64,000 bases of DNA from Amphibalanus amphitrite (GCF_019059575.1 NW_024881867.1:62001-126000); one strand, 5' to 3'. Positions 19,987 to 44,694 are shown, counted from the first letter of the stretch. Program-made: numbers and translations. Notes: a model not told the origin generated them from the letters alone.

Positions 19987-22900
19987 CCCACTGCTCTTTC
20001 CGCAGCTCCGTTAGTGGACGGCTTGTACGGCGCTGTGACACTGTGCTTGATTCCGTTCCTCTCCAAGAACCCTTCGAAGTCCTTGCTGACGAGTTGTGGA
20101 CCATTATCCGTGACCAGTTGGTGAGGCAGTCCCCACCTAGCGAACAGGTTCAGCAGGTATTCAATCGTCTTCTCTGTTGTGATGGTCTTCATTGGAGCGA
20201 TTTCCATCCACTTCGAGTAGCTGTCGATGACAACCACGTAGAATCTACCTTCCACAGGACCAGCGAAATCTAGATGTATCCGTTGCCAGGGTCCCTTGGC
20301 ATACTCCCATGGGTGGAGATCTCCGCTTGGTGGCTCTGCTCGCTTTTGCCAGCAGCCTTCGCAGTTCCGGACTTCCGCCTCGATCTGCTTGTCCATGTTC
20401 GGCCACCAGACGTGCATCCTTCCGAGCTGCTTCATCTTCACCATTCCTTGATGTCCGGCATGCTCGCTCAGCACTCTGGATCTCAGGTTCGGCGGAACCA
20501 CGACGCGACATCCCCACATTAGACATCCGCGCTCCACGGTCAGTTCGGTTTGCCTCATCTTGAATGGTTGTAGCTCTTCATTTACGGCTTCTGACCAGCC
20601 GTTGTGCACGAAGTGCATCACCTTCGCCAGGATTGGGCTTCTGGCCGTCTCTCGTTGAATCGCTGCGGCCGTCACCGGACTTAGCGACTCCAGTTGTCCG
20701 ATCAGACAGACAGTGCACTCGTCTTCTGGTGCTTCTGACTTCAGCACTGAGCCTTCTCTCGGTAGACGTGAGAGCCAATCAGCTACTGGAATCTGTTCCG
20801 ACTTCCTGACTTCCACAGAGAAATCGTACTCCGCCAACTTCATCGCCCATCTCTGGATCCGTGAGGCAGCCAGCGTCGGCAGCGGCGCCTTAGGTCCAAA
20901 GACGTGAGCTAGCGGCTTGTTGTCCGTTACGAGCTTGAAATGGCGCCCGTACAGGAACTGCTTCAGTCGCTGAAATGCCCAGACTACACAGAGTCCTTCC
21001 CTTTCTATCTGAGAGTATTTCCGCTCGTGTTCACTCAGCGATCTTGACACGTACATGATCGGCCGCTCATCCTTCCCTTGAACGAGTACGGCGCCTAGTC
21101 CTTCTGGACTAGCGTCCGTGATCACCGTCACCTGCTCCGTCACGTCGAAATGACGCAGCACTTCCGTTGATGACAGCTGTCTCTTGATGCTGTTGAAGCT
21201 GGCTTCACACTCTGCAGTCCACTTCCATTCGCTGTCTTTCTTCAGGAGTTCATTCAACGGCCTTGCTGTCTTCGAGAGGTTCTTCAGGAAGCGGTTGTAG
21301 AACGTGACAGCACCGAGAAACTCACGAACTTCTTTCTGGTTGGTGGGTGCTCTTGCGTTCAGCACGGCTTTCACACGTTCTGGATCTGTTCTGATGCCCT
21401 CGGCTCCTAGCCTGAGCCCTAGGTACCGGACTTCCTTTGTCAGAAACTGACATTTCTCCTTTTTCAGACGCAGACCGTGTGACTTCATGATCTGCATCAC
21501 TTCGTCCAGTCGCTTCAGTGCTTCTTCTTCAGTTCTTCCTGTGATGAGCATATCATCCAACAGACACTTCACTCCAGGCACATTCTTGAGGATTCTGTCC
21601 ATTTCCCTCTGGAAGAGCATTGGACTTGACTTCACCCCGTATGGTAGTCGCAGCATACGGTGCATCCCCCATGGTGTGTTGAGAACACAGTACTCCTGGC
21701 TTTCTGTGCTGAGGGGCATCTGCAGATACGCTTGGGAGAGGTCAATCACTGAGATGTATCGAACCTGTCCCACTGTTGCAAAAATGTCCTCCATCTTCGG
21801 CAGCGGGTGCTTCGGCTCTTCCAGGTTTGGGTTCAGCGTTACCTTGAAATCTCCACAGAGCCTTACTGATCCGTCCGGCTTTGGCACGACTACGAGAGGC
21901 GTGGCCCACTTCGGCGTTGCATCCTCTGACGTCAGTTCTTTTGTCACTCCAAGTTCCACCCATTTTGACAACTCTTGCTTCACTTTGTCCGCGAGACCAT
22001 ATGGCACAGGTCGTGGTGGCTGGAACACTGGTTTGGCATCCTCTTTCAGCTCTAGATGAGCTTCAGTGTTCTTCATCTGACCCAGCGTACCATCAAACAG
22101 CTCTTCATTCCTCTGCAGAACATCTTCCAGCTTCCAACGCATTGTCTTCTGAGATTGCATACTTCCCACCAGCTGTTCCCAGTCCAGTCTGATTTCTTTC
22201 AGCCAGTTACGTCCCAGTAGTGGAGGTCCATCTCCTTCCACCACATGCACTTCCAGTTCCTTCTGGTTTCCTTGGTACACTACTTCTGCATCTGTGACAC
22301 CCAGCACAGGGATCTTGTGCCCTGTATATGAGGTCAGACGACATCCAGCTTTCCGCAGACTCAGTCCAGGAAGCACACTGTCTGGCATCAACGTCACTGG
22401 GCATCCTGTGTCAACCAGGAATTCCACATCCTTGCCATTTACGGACATGCTCACCTTGATCGCCTTTGACTTCTCCCTGCTTGCTTGATACACACAATAG
22501 TTGTCTTCCTCGTCATCTTCTACTTTGTCACCTTCATTACAGTTCACCCTCACTCTCTCTTCAGCACTCGGGTTCCTGCACGCAGCTTGGAGATGACCCG
22601 GCTTTGAACAGTTGTTACATCTGACATGTTTCGGCACTCTGCAGTCTTTTATCAGATGGTTACCTTTGCCACATCTGAAGCATTTCCTTTCATCTTCCCT
22701 TTGACTGCTTTGCATCATCTTACCTCTTGCATTTTTCATCTGGTTTTGCTGCCCTCTCACAGCTTCATCCTTCTTTGGCTTTCTTTCTGCCTGCTTCCAG
22801 TTGACCTTGTTCACCTTTTCATCTTTCCTTGATGCTCCTTCCTCTGACACTTCCATCTTCCGAGCTTGCTCTCGAACAGTGGCATCTGTCGACCATATAG

Positions 22901-23366
22901 AGATGGCTTTGGTTAGAGTCAGCTTTTCTTCCTTAAGCATGCTCTCCTTTACTCTGGATGAGGGACATGTTGCAACCAGCTTATCTCTCACCAGGTTATC
23001 CACTTCATTGACATCAAAGTCACACTTCCGAGCTTGAGTTTTCAGCTTTGCTACGTATCCTTCCACTCTTCCGCCTTCGTACACCATTGTGTTGAAGTGA
23101 TGTCGCTCAACTACTGCGTTTACTTTTGGCTTGAAGTGCTTCTCCAGCTGATCTTTCAACTTTTCATATGCATTTGTCCCTTCCCCCTCTGGCAAAGTAT
23201 CGATAATACCTTGAACATCAGGTCCGAGAAGGTGCAGAACAATATTGACTTTCTGAGAAGCAGTTTTCACATCAATTGCACCCATGTAAATTTCCACTGA
23301 TTTGATCCATGTCATGAAGTTTTCACCTTCCTTGATACTTGGTGGTGGAGGCAGACTAACAGCCAT
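19968..23366 (-). CDS. Ty3-type Gag-Pol polyprotein (main frame)
   Basis: A 1132-residue frame from the ATG at 23366. Gag covers roughly residues 1-290, with two CCHC zinc knuckles (about 229-242 and 250-263). An aspartic protease DTG is at 319-321. Reverse transcriptase follows; its catalytic box reads LLDD (602-605) instead of the usual YxDD. An RNase H (near ITDASPEGLGAVLVQ) and an integrase with an HHCC-like zinc region and a DDE core come next. The frame stops in the integrase region, short of the family's usual C-terminus. The product would act in retrotransposition. The atypical RT box and the truncated integrase both argue that this copy is defective. Confidence 0.9.
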   Translation of the reverse strand: MAVSLPPPPSIKEGENFMTWIKSVEIYMGAIDVKTASQKVNIVLHLLGPDVQGIIDTLPEGEGTNAYEKLKDQLEKHFKPKVNAVVERHHFNTMVYEGGRVEGYVAKLKTQARKCDFDVNEVDNLVRDKLVATCPSSRVKESMLKEEKLTLTKAISIWSTDATVREQARKMEVSEEGASRKDEKVNKVNWKQAERKPKKDEAVRGQQNQMKNARGKMMQSSQREDERKCFRCGKGNHLIKDCRVPKHVRCNNCSKPGHLQAACRNPSAEERVRVNCNEGDKVEDDEEDNYCVYQASREKSKAIKVSMSVNGKDVEFLVDTGCPVTLMPDSVLPGLSLRKAGCRLTSYTGHKIPVLGVTDAEVVYQGNQKELEVHVVEGDGPPLLGRNWLKEIRLDWEQLVGSMQSQKTMRWKLEDVLQRNEELFDGTLGQMKNTEAHLELKEDAKPVFQPPRPVPYGLADKVKQELSKWVELGVTKELTSEDATPKWATPLVVVPKPDGSVRLCGDFKVTLNPNLEEPKHPLPKMEDIFATVGQVRYISVIDLSQAYLQMPLSTESQEYCVLNTPWGMHRMLRLPYGVKSSPMLFQREMDRILKNVPGVKCLLDDMLITGRTEEEALKRLDEVMQIMKSHGLRLKKEKCQFLTKEVRYLGLRLGAEGIRTDPERVKAVLNARAPTNQKEVREFLGAVTFYNRFLKNLSKTARPLNELLKKDSEWKWTAECEASFNSIKRQLSSTEVLRHFDVTEQVTVITDASPEGLGAVLVQGKDERPIMYVSRSLSEHERKYSQIEREGLCVVWAFQRLKQFLYGRHFKLVTDNKPLAHVFGPKAPLPTLAASRIQRWAMKLAEYDFSVEVRKSEQIPVADWLSRLPREGSVLKSEAPEDECTVCLIGQLESLSPVTAAAIQRETARSPILAKVMHFVHNGWSEAVNEELQPFKMRQTELTVERGCLMWGCRVVVPPNLRSRVLSEHAGHQGMVKMKQLGRMHVWWPNMDKQIEAEVRNCEGCWQKRAEPPSGDLHPWEYAKGPWQRIHLDFAGPVEGRFYVVVIDSYSKWMEIAPMKTITTEKTIEYLLNLFARWGLPHQLVTDNGPQLVSKDFEGFLERNGIKHSVTAPYKPSTNGAAERAVGCLKNL

Positions 23367-23502
23367 AATTCAGAAAATATCCAAATCGACAAATACTGGC
23401 GCACTTCCAACTCGAGATATGCCCTTAACCTTGAAATGCGACAAACTTTGGCGCGACACGTGCTGCGCCTTACAGATGCGTCTTCGGGACTTTAAATCGC
23501 GT

Positions 23503-23520
23503 ATTTTACCTTCGTCGCCA
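23503..23520 (-). promoter_or_regulatory. Primer binding site of the Ty3-type element
   Basis: On the minus strand TGGCGACGAAGG begins 3 bp inside the 5' LTR. This position and the TGG start fit a tRNA 3'-end complement; which tRNA was not determined. Confidence 0.6.
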
Positions 23521-23523
23521 TTT

Positions 23524-23741
23524 TGTTGTGTATCGAGTGGTCAGTACTTTCCTTATTCTGCTACTTCCGATTGTACTTCCTGCTTTTGGCTGACTCCAAA
23601 GACTCCTTTTTACTCAGAACGTTTCTTCCATACTACACACGGCCAAGGACAACAACTTCCAAGGTTCTCCATATGAGGCACACTCTCTAAATCCAGGCAG
23701 AGTAAATGACGTCACAAGAGACATCATCCTAATACACAACA
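23524..23741 (-). repeat. 5' LTR of the Ty3-type element
   Basis: 218 bp, same sequence by eye as 19019-19236. It is followed by the right-hand target duplication TGCCC. Confidence 0.92.
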
Positions 23742-23746
23742 TGCCC

Positions 23747-24363
23747 TATATCGAAAACCAGTCCCACAAGAATGTCAGGACATCTGATAACGACGTACAG
23801 AAGTAACAGGATTGGGGGACACATAGTTCAAACCAAAACAGACCTGATTACTGATTAGTGATTACTACAGAGACGCGACCGCGCGTCCCGTCCTGGTAAA
23901 CGCCCACTCGATCGGACAGTTTTTAACATGAGGGAACTTGGAACTTGAATGTAATCGCGGTACTAGGTATAACGCTCGAACGAATTACGCTTTCGAAAGA
24001 AAAGGATAAGGCAAAGATTTAAAACAATAACCGTCTTCGAGAGAGAACCACTGATTGAACACTATACGACACATGGCATAAGGCACGCCTCAGGTATCCG
24101 ACTTAGAGGGTTAAAATTTTAATCCACTCTTCGTCGGCTGGTTAAATCAATAAATTTGAATGTTGCATCTTTTTGACAAGAGAATCGTCGAACAGCGTCA
24201 AAATCGCCATTGGCTGTCAAGTGTCAAACTTCCCTGAAATGAACTCTAGCTCTCAAAACCGGTCAAAGAGGCGAGTGCTGACCGCTAACGTGTTGGTCCA
24301 GCCCGACCCGGTCCGGCCTGGCGTGCTGTAACCGGACCGGAGCGGCGCGGCGGTCAGAGCCGC
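23747..24363. other. Intergenic spacer, no gene recognised
   Basis: AT-rich then GC-rich unique-looking sequence between the LTR element and AGGTCA-rich copy 2. No ORF with recognisable content. Confidence 0.4.
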
Positions 24364-24371
24364 GCTCTTAA

Positions 24372-25406
24372 CCCTCGCCGGACCTATTGGTTTTCTACAT
24401 ACGCGCCGGCCGAGGGGGGGGGGGCGGGTACGACCCCCCCTCGCCGTTTCGCCCCTGGTGGAGCTAGCGCGTCGCGGAAAAAACGAGCGTGTGCGCCGTT
24501 ACGAGACGCAGAGATTGGTACCCGATTTTAAGGTCCTAGGTCAACCGGTGACCTCTGAGGTCAGGTCAAGTGCCCCAAGGTACGGTTCAGTTTTTGGTGA
24601 ATAACTTCGCAAAAAACGGCCGCAGAGCGCCGATTTTGGCAACATCGTGTTCGTCTCGCTCAGGCGCGTCAAATGATATACTTTTTGTCCGGATCAGGTC
24701 AACTTGGGGTGTTGACCTCAGGTCAAGGTCAGGTCAGCACCCCCAGGTCACGAAGTTGGTCGAAAGAGGTCATGTCGCATATCATTCGATTCGGCAGGTC
24801 TTCCTGAGTCCATTGGTGGCTTTCCCGACTCGCTAGCTCAATTTGATCAAGAGTTATTAACGAAAAACTAATATGACCTTGATGACGTCATAAATGACGT
24901 CACGCAAGGTCAACATTGCAAAAGTGACGCATCTAACCTTGCAAGGAGTGCATAAAATCACGATTCTGTGTGCTTGAGATAGTTGGAGATCGTTCCCGGC
25001 GCCAGAATAGCAGTTTTCATTTTTCCCCATTGACTTATAATGGTGAGGTCACGAAAATGACCTGACGTCATATGACCTTTAGGAAAAATCCGAGATATAC
25101 AACTTGTGGGACTCATAATGGATACTAGATCCTGCAAGTTTCATTTCCCTGTGACATCTCCTCTGGCAGTGAGGGCGTTGCGAAGTTGCGACATCTGAAG
25201 ACCGTGCAGAGGTTCACTTATGACGTCATAGGTCAGTGACCTGACCTGACCCAAAAATGCGGTTGGTGTCAAAAGATGCGGCTTGGATCAAAGGTCAGGT
25301 ATGCCAAGTTTCAGCTCTCTATCACCAGCGTGTTCGGAGCTATTGCGAAAAAAACCCTATGGGGGGGGCGGCACCCGCCCCCCCCCCTCGGCCGGCGAGG
25401 GGGGGG
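24372..25406. mobile_element. AGGTCA-rich terminal-inverted-repeat element, copy 2
   Basis: Bounded by an exact 8-bp duplication GCTCTTAA (24364-24371 and 25407-25414). It starts CCCTCGCCGGACC and ends GGCCGGCGAGGG plus extra Gs. It is 1035 bp with no transposase. I count about 20 AGGTCA/TGACCT hexamers on the two strands, against roughly 0.5 expected by chance. An 8-bp duplication suggests mobilisation by a hAT-type or similar transposase (inference). It is homologous to 15267-16252. Confidence 0.8.
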
Positions 25407-25414
25407 GCTCTTAA

Positions 25415-27254
<1,840 letters not shown>

Positions 27255-27412
27255 GCGGCTCCGAGCTGCCCTGAGAGGCTCGGGCGGCGGCTCCGGGCGG
27301 CTCCGGGTAGCTCCGTGCGGCGGCTCCGGGTAGCTCCGGGCGGCGGCTCCGGGCTGCCCCGTGCGGCGGCTCCGGGCAGCTCCGGGCTGCCCGGGGCGGC
27401 GGCAGAGCCCAG
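27255..27412. repeat. GC-rich minisatellite in the 5' region of the SOUL gene
   Basis: Repeats of GCGGCGGCTCCGGG alternating with TAGCTCCGGG and CTGCCCCGTG end about 60 bp before the start codon. They probably lie in the promoter or 5' UTR. Confidence 0.7.
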
Positions 27413-27474
27413 GAGAGACCGGCCGGCGCGCCGACCGTCAGTCCGTCGCCGCCTGTCGCCGCGCGCTCGCCCCC

Positions 27475-39172
<11,698 letters not shown>

Positions 39173-39580
39173 ACGCCGTCGACTGCCGCAACTGCCGATA
39201 ACACCGAAACGCGACGCTGAAAAACTACCGTCAGCGTCAGTGCCCGATCGGCGTCTGCTTCGTGATTATTTTGGCGACAGAGGCAACTATGCAGTCAGCT
39301 CTCAGTTTGAGGTCTTATCATAACGACCGAACAAGAGTTTCATCTTCATTCTTGATCTGCCAAAGTAGGACGCATTACGGCAAGAGCCGTAATGGCAAGA
39401 GGCAAGAGCCGTCCCTTGAAGTCAAGGGAACTGCGTCCAAAGACACGCACCACCCGCCGTGCCCTCGCAGAGGGCCCGGCGCATGCTAGCTATTCGTTGA
39501 GCGAGTGTAGAGCGTGATAGGCCCTGTATCCGGCCGCAGTTGTTGCCTGTTTTTATAGGTGTGCTAGAGACTGTAATTGC

Positions 39581-39664
39581 ATTGTTATTACGTTTGTTGT
39601 TTGTATTGTTATTACGTTTGTTGTTTGTATTGTTATTACGTTTGTTGTTTGTATTGTTATTTGT
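39581..39664. repeat. 24-bp tandem repeat, 3.5 copies, in the SOUL 3' flank
   Basis: Unit ATTGTTATTACGTTTGTTGT plus TTGT. It lies about 400 bp downstream of the SOUL stop, possibly in the 3' UTR. Confidence 0.85.
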
Positions 39665-39896
39665 TATTGTTATATTATACTACGTCACTATCGTCAAGTA
39701 GAAGTCTATAAATATACTCATAAGTCTGATTTGTAGTATTCCGTGATCCAGTATGGTTTATTCACAGAACCACGTCGTTATCCGTTGGGGGCAGACAGTT
39801 CACCTCTGTACCATGCACAATAACCTTGCACTGCACGGCGCTGACGGACACAAAAACGGTATTATTTGATGTAGTCGACGGCGTTTGTCACGTTAT

Positions 39897-40875
39897 CATA
39901 GGTGGGCACCGTTCCCCAAAATTGTAACTTCGTTACTCGTTCCTCCGTTCCCTCAAAACGTGACTTCCGTTACTCGTTCCTCCGTTCCTCTGTATATAAT
40001 GTAACGGAAGTTCTTTTAGTCCGTTACTCCGTTACAGCAAAATAAAAAACGTTAAAATGTTGGGTATTTCAAACATTTTTGAGACCATTCTGACACAAAC
40101 TAAACCCCGAGAAAGCGGAATGCCCACCAAATCTACCAAGACAGTGGGCACTGATTGGACACTAAACCTTGAAACGTCTGGTGGTACTGATGCGCATCAC
40201 TTGTTCCCTGCCAGATGCCGGTTGCACTTCACGAACACTAGACGTTCCAGGTTGGCATCTGAGAGCATAGGCGGCGGAACGGGGGGGGGGGGGGGGGCAC
40301 CGGCGCACCGTGCCCCCTTTGATTTTGGCATTTTAACATTAGCCCTATGTGCGTTGCATGGAAAGAATGGGACAAAAAGTCGGCAGTGCCCCCCCCCCCT
40401 CTCCCTTAATTGAAGATGTTCCGCTGCCACTTTCTGAGAGGGTAGCCCTTTTTGCACGTAGCACATCTTTTCCCATTGAGAACATGCGCTCTACTGAGGC
40501 GCTTGAAGGGACGCCCGTGTTGAACTTTGCGAACACATACTGCAACGCCGGCTCATTGCGGAAGGCCAGTACACTGTACACTGAGGCCATCTTCCGTCTT
40601 CAAGTCAGGGCTGCTCAATAATCCACTATTCCGCTGCTGCATTAATGTCTGTGGGTTAGCTGAAAGATCAACCCGCTCGGACAACGAAAAGTAACGGAGG
40701 AACGAAGGAACGGACTAAACTGTTAACTTGTAACGGAGGAACGAAAAACCAATGTAACGGAAGTTACTTGGTCCGTTACCCTTTTTAAAATGTAACGAGT
40801 CCGTTCCTCCGTTCCTAAAAATTGTAACGGCGTTCCGGAACGGAGGAACGGAGGAACGGATCGTGCCCACCTATG
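39897..40875. mobile_element. Non-autonomous hAT element with transposase remnant
   Basis: The ends CATAGGTGGGCAC and GTGCCCACCTATG are inverted, flanked by an exact 8-bp duplication CACGTTAT at 39889-39896 and 40876-40883. Subterminal regions repeat CGTTCCTCCGTTCC many times. At 979 bp it keeps only the C-terminal end of a transposase on the minus strand. It sits between the convergent SOUL and IMPACT genes. Confidence 0.9.
40197..40590 (-). pseudogene. hAT transposase C-terminal (dimerisation) fragment
   Basis: The minus strand encodes VPSSASVERMFSMGKDVLRA, the typical hAT C-terminal dimerisation motif. In another frame MLSDANLERLVFVKCNRHL follows, which matches the end of the same domain. 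The two parts are separated by unrelated sequence with G- and C-runs (40278-40297, 40389-40400). Catalytic regions are absent. Confidence 0.75.
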
Positions 40876-41069
40876 CACGTTATCAAACGATTAAAACCAT
40901 CGATGTGCCACAAAGATGCAAAGATAACTCGTACCCAACACGTGGATACTATTTCACATTTCAGTACAAAACACGCACAAAACACCCCACATAAGTCAGC
41001 TCTCAAATCACAGTTAAGGTCATTGGATGCACGGCGCACGCAGTGTGCACTTCATTCTGCCATCTGTCG

Positions 41070-44000
41070 TCATGTTTTGCGTTTCTTCTTTTCATCTGGC
41101 GGCGAGATGGCGCCACTGAGCTGCAGCACGTTTCGTGTGGCGTTATTGATATGCCGGAATCGGTCGGGTCCCAGCTGTATGCCGCCATACCATCGAGTGA
41201 CCACAACCACCCAGTTCTGAACGCCGACAATCTGAAAACGCAGCCAAATAGCGCGCTGACTCCGCAGTCCTGGCGGCTGAACATTTAAAATTAAATGGAA
41301 ACCAGCCTTACACTTAACGCCAGCTGTCTGAGCCGGCCCGGAATATAAATGTCTTCGAAATATTTGACGTGATGCTTTTGAAGTGAACAAATTGAGACTG
41401 GACTGAGCTAACCAAGGTGAAGCACAACATACGCGGAAATGAGTGAAACTTGTGATCAGACGGTGCGTTAAAGTTAATGAATGAGTATTCGACGGTAGCC
41501 CATATAAATCCGAGAAACTTGTATGCTATCACAAATTAATTGGATAATGGCTAAGCAACCCCCGCAAAGGTGTCAAACTACGAGAAGGAGACCAGTGACC
41601 AGTTTCTCCCCTCGGGCCGGCGGCAGGACTGCCATCAGGACAGGACTGCGGCGATACGGGAAGTGGGGAGAACAGTCCCAGGAAGTAGACAGAGAAAAGA
41701 CACGGCCGGGTATCGCCCCGGGTATCGCCCCATCTGCGTGGCTGGCGGCGGCCGGTGGGCCAGTGTCGCCCGGTCGGCTGTACTCGCTCCCTCCTGTCTC
41801 ACTGTGAGCTATCACTGACCCTGGGTGAAGTCCGGCGCGGACAGAACGACCGCTATATTCGCAGCCGGTGCGGTCTGAGGTGCCGAGGTGCCGAGGCGAC
41901 TGGCAGAGCGGCCCGGGAGATTGCTGTCACAGCAGCGTTCACCGGTGTCCGCAGCGATCAGGACAGGAGAGGAGGGGGGGGGGAGGTCCGCCGGCTCTAC
42001 CGGTCGACCTCTGGTACAGGTGAAAAGGCCCCCACGGTCCAGCCGGCGAGGGATAGCACGTCAGGTTACGGCCCAGGGTGCCGTTGGGCTTAATTACTAC
42101 GTGGTAATATTATACGTGACTGGGTGGAAGCAGGGCGTGGTAACACCCGACAAGAAAACCGAACTGGAGTGGAATGTCCGCGGCAGATGGCGCCATCGCT
42201 CGGCTAACGAGAGAAGTTCTGGTGTAGAAGCTCCCGTCCCGACGGCGATCCGTCAGTAGAGTTGAGAATGGACAACAGCACGAAGTACGGACGGACGGTC
42301 TGATAAGTCGGTGGGACCATAGGTGAAACCCATCGGTGGGGGGGGGGAAGAATAGCAGAAGTGCGCGAAAAATTCACTCCAGCCGGATCTGAACGGTGTT
42401 TAGTTAACACGCTATTCATGTGTGAGCAAACGGGAGACCTCTCGTAATACAAAACTGGATCCCATAAGTCGTGAGCCCGAGCACCGCGACCCGTCCGTCG
42501 TTTCCATCCTCAGGATGCTGAAATGCTTCTCCCCCACGCCGCAGCCCTCGCTCCAGGCTGGACAGGCACCTCTATCTCATGCGGGCTGCTCCCTTGGAGC
42601 GGCACCGCTGCTCCCGAGGCATCGCACCCGTAGCCGGGCGCAGAGAGTGCCTGGGGGGCTGGTCGGCCTGTCCATTCGAACGGGCTCAGCCCCGGTGACT
42701 CTCTAGGGTGCCTGCCCAGACCGAAGTCTCTCTCCACCTAATTCCTATCATTCTCCCGGCTGCACTGCAATGGTCTCAATGCACCGATAGTGCCTAACCC
42801 AACAAAAGAGCACCGCATACAGCGACCATGGTGTTTGCATTTACATACTGCATCTCAGTTTGAAATTAAATTTACATCATGACTCATAATCATTTAAGAT
42901 ATTAAAAGGGTTTAGAAAATCATCCGGCACCCGGATACAGCACCGCCGGCCACAGCCGAGGAGGGGCGGCGGGACACCAGGACCGTCTACCGACCGAGCG
43001 GACGGGGATTACTGGACCGTTGGCCGGCCACTTGGACTGTCAGCCGGTCGAGCGGGGGAAGGGACGGGGACAGGGACATCTGGATCGTCCGTCCGTCCGT
43101 CGACCGGGACGTGTTGACTGACCTCCAGCAGGTGCAGCATCCGTCCGCCGGCGTGCGTCTCGCCGTCGTCGTCGCAGTCCTGCAGGAATGCGCCGCTGGC
43201 CGCGCCCTGTATGCGGTACGCCCACATGTTGTGTGTGGCCGAGGCAATCTTCCTGCACTCCTTGAGACTGGCTATCACCTGACTGGGGAGGGAGAGCATC
43301 AATGTAAGGGGAGGCAAACAATGTGTATGATCAGAACATTCCAATCGACAGAAATAAAGTAGCTTGTCACATTATAGCGGACGTTAAGCCACAGTACCGT
43401 ACTTTAAACCGTATCCTATCCAATAGCACAAATCCGCAATGTTTGCTTGTCTAAATCCACTTCACTGTGCCCTTATACTCACTGGACCTGTTGGACGGTG
43501 ACGACGGGCGCACAGTGCGCCTGGAACACGCTCTTCCGGTCCACAATACACTCGCCATGGATGATCTCCGGGCACGGTGACAGGTCCGCCTCGATGGTGG
43601 GCGGGGGAGACACAGCCGCCGAGGAGACACTCTCCTCTGCAGAACAGGGAACAATGGGGACTAAGTACATACAAACACATAACAGGGGAGAGCGAGAGCA
43701 CGACAGAAACTGGGCTGTCGATAAATATGCGACCGGCAAATAACCGGACAACGAATTCGTAATTATGTCAGATAAGACCTCATGAAGGATGCAAGAGATA
43801 AAATGAAATATTATTATTAGTCATCGTAACATTTTACCCAACATATCGAATTGACGGCTCATAAAATATCACATATCGAAACACATACCAATATCAGGCG
43901 CCGTTTCTTGGAGCTCCTCCAGAAACTCTCGAACACGCTCGATCCACAGGTACAATATGCTAGAACCAATGTTATCACTGAAAACAGAAGTGTGCATATT

Positions 44001-44694
44001 ATTACCTTGCTGTGTTTCAGAACCGGAGCAAAAGACCCCGGGAGACCGATATAAGCTGATAGTTTACACTTGATTGCTTAAGTTGTTTGCTTTTAACCTT
44101 TATTTATGATATTTTCGCTACACATTACATGTAAAGAAACAGTAATCAGTGACATTAAAGATTGAACAATAAGCATCCTTTGCCACAAACATGTGGTGAG
44201 CCACAGACGTTGTACGCACCAGTAAATGCCATCGAGGTGGGCGGCCAGCGTGTTCCTGAGGTCGCCGCGCAGCCACGGCGCCAGTAGCTCGTACTGCGGC
44301 GGCGACTCGGATGGGTAGCCAGGGGTCAGTGTCATCTGCAGAAAGGTCAGGGGGTCGGGGGAAAATGAGAGGTCAAGGGTCAGGGGAGAGTCCGGGAGGT
44401 CAGAGGGTGGGGAAATGAGAGACAAAATGAGGAAAATGTGCCACTGGGGGAGCCTGTGTCAAGTGTCAACTTCATTACTTTGAGTAAAATGAGAAAATAT
44501 TGTGATCGTCTCTGCATGCTGTTTACAAGTCGTGGCTGCTGAAAAGACAATTGGGTACCATGTGATCATTTACCTACCTCAAGAGTAATGCTTTTGCCTC
44601 CATGCACAATGGAGACAGAATATATTCTGGAAGACTCACTGACCACTTTCCACTCTTGCTCATAAATGGAGGAGAGTGCTTGCACCTCATCAGC
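41070..44694 (-). CDS. IMPACT: IMPACT homologue (RWD + Impact domain), N-terminal exon missing
   Basis: Six exons: 44694-44578, 44335-44220, 43959-43889, 43636-43483, 43282-43123, 41231-41070. They give 780 bp (259 residues plus stop) with matching phases. The RWD domain spans the first exons (ALSSIYEQEWKVVSE; PPQYELLAPWLRGDLRN). The Impact/UPF0029 domain follows: HGECIVDRKSVFQAH, then KIASATHNMWAYRI, LQDCDDDGETHAGGRMLHLL, and TRWYGGIQLGPDRFRHINN. It ends in a basic tail DEKKKRKT. IMPACT proteins bind GCN1 and restrain activation of the eIF2-alpha kinase GCN2. The first exon here begins in phase 0 without a start, so a short upstream exon is expected; the human protein has about a dozen residues before this point. 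It may lie beyond the LINE, near the divergent MTHFS gene. The ATG at 44335 is internal. Confidence 0.92.
41232..43122. other. Last intron of the IMPACT gene
   Basis: A 1.9-kb intron with G-runs (41966-41979, 42340-42349) and many short open frames without recognisable content. No bounded mobile element was found. Confidence 0.4.

Larger units (their letters stand above)
19019..23741 (-). mobile_element. Ty3-type LTR retrotransposon, 4.7 kb, identical-looking LTRs
   Basis: Two 218-bp LTRs (19019-19236 and 23524-23741) appear identical by eye. Each starts TGTTGTGTAT and ends ATACACAACA. A 5-bp target duplication TGCCC flanks the element (19014-19018 and 23742-23746). On the minus strand a primer-binding-site-like TGGCGACGAAGG follows the 5' LTR after 3 bp. 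A purine tract GTGGGGAGGAG lies directly before the 3' LTR. The domain order gag-PR-RT-RNaseH-IN is Ty3/gypsy; the short LTRs and single gag-pol frame recall the Mag/SURL lineage (inference). No env is seen. The 3' end of pol is out of frame, so this copy is probably not autonomous despite recent insertion. Confidence 0.92.

Noticed and set aside
21487-22059. Plus-strand frames inside the Ty3-type element
   Set aside because: Antisense shadows of the RT-coding frame.
44093-44425. ATG at 44335 as the IMPACT start
   Set aside because: It is the first codon after an acceptor in the middle of the RWD domain; upstream RWD sequence is present in the exon at 44694-44578.
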